From positions 124,001 through 188,000 of the forward strand of contig JAANDG010000019.1 in the NCBI GenBank assembly GCA_036852015.1: a stretch of DNA of 64,000 nucleotides, in the 5' to 3' direction. This DNA is from Pelodera strongyloides (Eukaryota; Nematoda; Chromadorea; Rhabditida; Rhabditidae). Below the pieces are notes generated by a model. It was not told the origin of the DNA, searched no databases, and was given only the letters and a program-made list of their open reading frames with translations. The translations under genes and the position numbers were made by a program. Positions within the stretch are counted from its first letter, which is position 1. Each line of letters opens with the position of its first letter. This document shows positions 61,925 through 64,000 of the stretch, one piece after another.

Positions 61925-63045
61925 GACTAAGTCTTGAGAGTGGAGTATAAATAATGATTTCGTGTTCAAATGATGCGGCAAGATCGCAATATAGCGTAGA
62001 GATACGGTAACAAGAAAGTCTTAAAATTAGACAACGACAATTACATGAAGTTCCACCAGAACTTATCGACGGTGAAGATAACACTTTTGACAATAATGAA
62101 TGAATGAAATGAAAACTTAGTAAAGTATTGGGGAGCTAACTCCCTAGTGGATTACACATGATAAGACAATGTTGGTGTTGGGGAGTTCTCTCCCTCATCC
62201 CTATGAGAAGAGAGTATGGTTCGACAAACCGTAGGCGGAAGTCTAACGCGAGGCTTTATATAGAACCAACCGACTGATAGATAGTACTAAGTAGTCTCGT
62301 GGTGTGGGGTGGGAGAATCCATGAAAATCAAAGCGTTCAGAAAATCACGTCATTAATTGTCTCATTTTTATTTACATGCATTGAAGCTTGAAGCTGTGAG
62401 TCACCTTTGCTGGATGTGATCAGCTAATTTCGCAACACTGCCCCCTCCTTCTGTCTTTGTTTTACGTCTCTCCTATGTAGTTGCTTATTTTAATATTGAT
62501 GAATAAAGTATAAATTCACTACATAAATATGTCTGCTCAAAAATCACCAAGGAAATTCTAGAAACATGGAGACTTTCTATAGTTTCCTCTAAGTGATATG
62601 AGCAAGATGTATGCCAGAAACGGTACTCGGTACTCTAGTTGTAATAAATAAAACAATTTGAAGAATTTATTTTCCGTTTACCTTATAGTGAACTTCAAAC
62701 CTATAAATTAGAAAAACGCTTTCGTTCAATAAACAAACGCGTGCAAAGTCCATACCAGAGAGTGGTTTTTTTTTATGTCATTTCGTGAAGAATATTTAGT
62801 CAAACATGAATCCTGAGATAAGGAATCTGAGAAGTAGGGAATCTTATTTGTTTTAATTTGGATTCTAAATAAGTGTATTAATTTAATCAAACACTTGGGT
62901 AAAAAACACATAGGTACGCTTATCTAATAATACATCTAATAATATATTTAAAACTAATTTTATCCGATTTTGAACTCGTCACATACAAATTCTAGAAGTT
63001 TCAAGTCTAACAATAAGCAATCTAACAATAAGTTCTAAGTTCAAA
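61925..63045. other. Intergenic, nothing identified
   Basis: AT-rich sequence. Two short similar stretches (GGGGAG.T..CTCCCT near 62131 and 62180) form small hairpins. No exon on either strand. Confidence 0.4.
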
Positions 63046-63047
63046 GG

Positions 63048-63190
63048 CTCGCGTAAGTACTTAAATTGAACTTGAAATGAACAATAAACTGTCAAATCAA
63101 GGACAAATTATCATAAAATGCGGACTAGAAGGTTGTCTTCTTGGTTTTACAAAGGCAGTATTCTTTCAAAGGTCAGATTAACCTAGGACA
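63048..63190. repeat. Direct repeat, copy A
   Basis: About 140 bases with CTCGCG, then ATTGAACTTGAAATGAACAA, AAATCAAGGACAAATTATCA and AAAGGCAGTATTCTTTCAAA, repeated at 63871-64000 with about 85% identity by eye. Confidence 0.75.
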
Positions 63191-63507
63191 ATAGCTGAGA
63201 ACAACATCATAAAGAAAACTGGACACAGTTCGAAATTCGGAAATGGAGTTGGAGTTGGAAACGGCTAATAAGAAATAAACGTGTGAAGGGTACTGTAACT
63301 CGGTATTTATGAACTTTGCTGCAAGGTTTCGTAAGAATCGATTGTCCGGAACTACGGTAGTTCCCAGATAAGTTCCCAGTGGATTTCAGATCTACGGTGT
63401 ATACATATATATAGACGAATAAACATCCAGCGTTGTCGATGACGCCATAGATTAGGGTAAATTTCTACGGAGATAAAAAAAAACATAAAATGGAATTGCA
63501 AATGAAA

Positions 63508-63526
63508 TGGGGGGGGGGGGGGGGGA
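63508..63526. repeat. Long G tract (about 17 G)
   Basis: An uninterrupted run of G in AT-rich sequence. Runs of 9-10 also occur near 36983, 41564 and (as C) 14806. Such tracts are common in Caenorhabditis and can form quadruplexes. Confidence 0.9.
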
Positions 63527-63870
63527 ATAAAGGCTCCGGAAGGAAATTAATAGTAATAAATTTCGATTATATGATTTACGGAAATGCAGGAAATAAAGAC
63601 AGGAAGTCGTTATTTGCGCTTTATCGATAGTGATAGTGTGAAGGTTTGAAAGTTTCAGAATAAACAAACCATATGTTATGATCTGATAAAGAACGAGTCT
63701 GCAAAACTCAACATAATAAATGACAAATACAAAGTACATATAATAAGTTGCAAAGCTTTTGTCTTTTGTGTACAGAGAGTCTAGAATAGAAGAGCCAATT
63801 CTAGAAGACAGTTCAAGTATAGCAATTAGCTATAGGACCATATGAGCCAGCTCTAACAGAAGTTGAAAAA

Positions 63871-64000
63871 CTCGCGCAAAATTGAATTTGAAATGAACTA
63901 TAAACTGCCAAATCAAGGACAAATTATCAAAATATAAGGATTAGAAGGCCGACTTCTTGGTTTCACAAAGGCAGTATTCTTTAAAAGGTCAGCTTAGCCT
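63871..64000. repeat. Direct repeat, copy B, cut by window edge
   Basis: Second copy of 63048-63190 in the same orientation, beginning CTCGCGCAAAATTGAATTTG and still matching at base 64000. The copies lie about 820 bases apart. No coding sequence was seen between them. Confidence 0.75.

Overview
The window is nuclear DNA from a nematode, probably Caenorhabditis or a close rhabditid. Genes are split into many short exons with GT-AG introns and TTTCAG-type acceptors. Several start codons follow an acceptor-like TTTCAG/TTTTCCAG directly, as at a spliced-leader site. Gene families are nematode-typical (vWA+ZP cuticlin, lustrin-type cysteine-rich protein, divergent PP1, SETDB1/MET-2). TTAA-flanked palindromic elements and long G tracts are also nematode-like. 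The species cannot be fixed without a search. All gene models were assembled by eye from reading frame, splice sites and phase; exon ends may be off by a few bases.

Left third, all minus strand: (1) the 5' two thirds of the ATPase half of a type II DNA topoisomerase with a mitochondrial-type leader (124-3743, continuing off the left edge); (2) a complete SETDB1/MET-2 H3K9 methyltransferase (4605-14735, about 30 exons) with Tudor, MBD, pre-SET, split SET and post-SET parts; (3) an LMBR1-family membrane protein (16894 to about 21250) whose last exon lies inside a TTAA-type inverted-repeat element.

Middle: about 7 kb of repeat-rich intergenic DNA with a decayed non-LTR retrotransposon (22070-22545). 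Then a plus-strand cysteine-rich single-pass membrane protein (28284-30575) with a TTAA palindrome in an intron. Convergent to it is a histidine-phosphatase-family gene that has lost key catalytic residues (30997-33634, minus). Next is a CUT-6-like vWA+ZP cuticlin (34904-40222, minus).

Right third: about 5 kb of repeats (GC-rich inverted repeats, a tRNA-like relic, an isolated PLP-enzyme-like exon). Then three plus-strand genes follow: a Ly6/uPAR-type receptor (45333-46744), a divergent PP1-like phosphatase (47436-50231) and a White/ABCG half-transporter (52135-58119). A minus-strand gene of unknown function ends at 59143. The last 4 kb is repeats, including a third large palindrome and a direct repeat running off the right edge.

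The genes look functionally independent (chromatin, mitochondrial DNA topology, cuticle, lipid or small-molecule transport). Spacings are too long for typical nematode operons.
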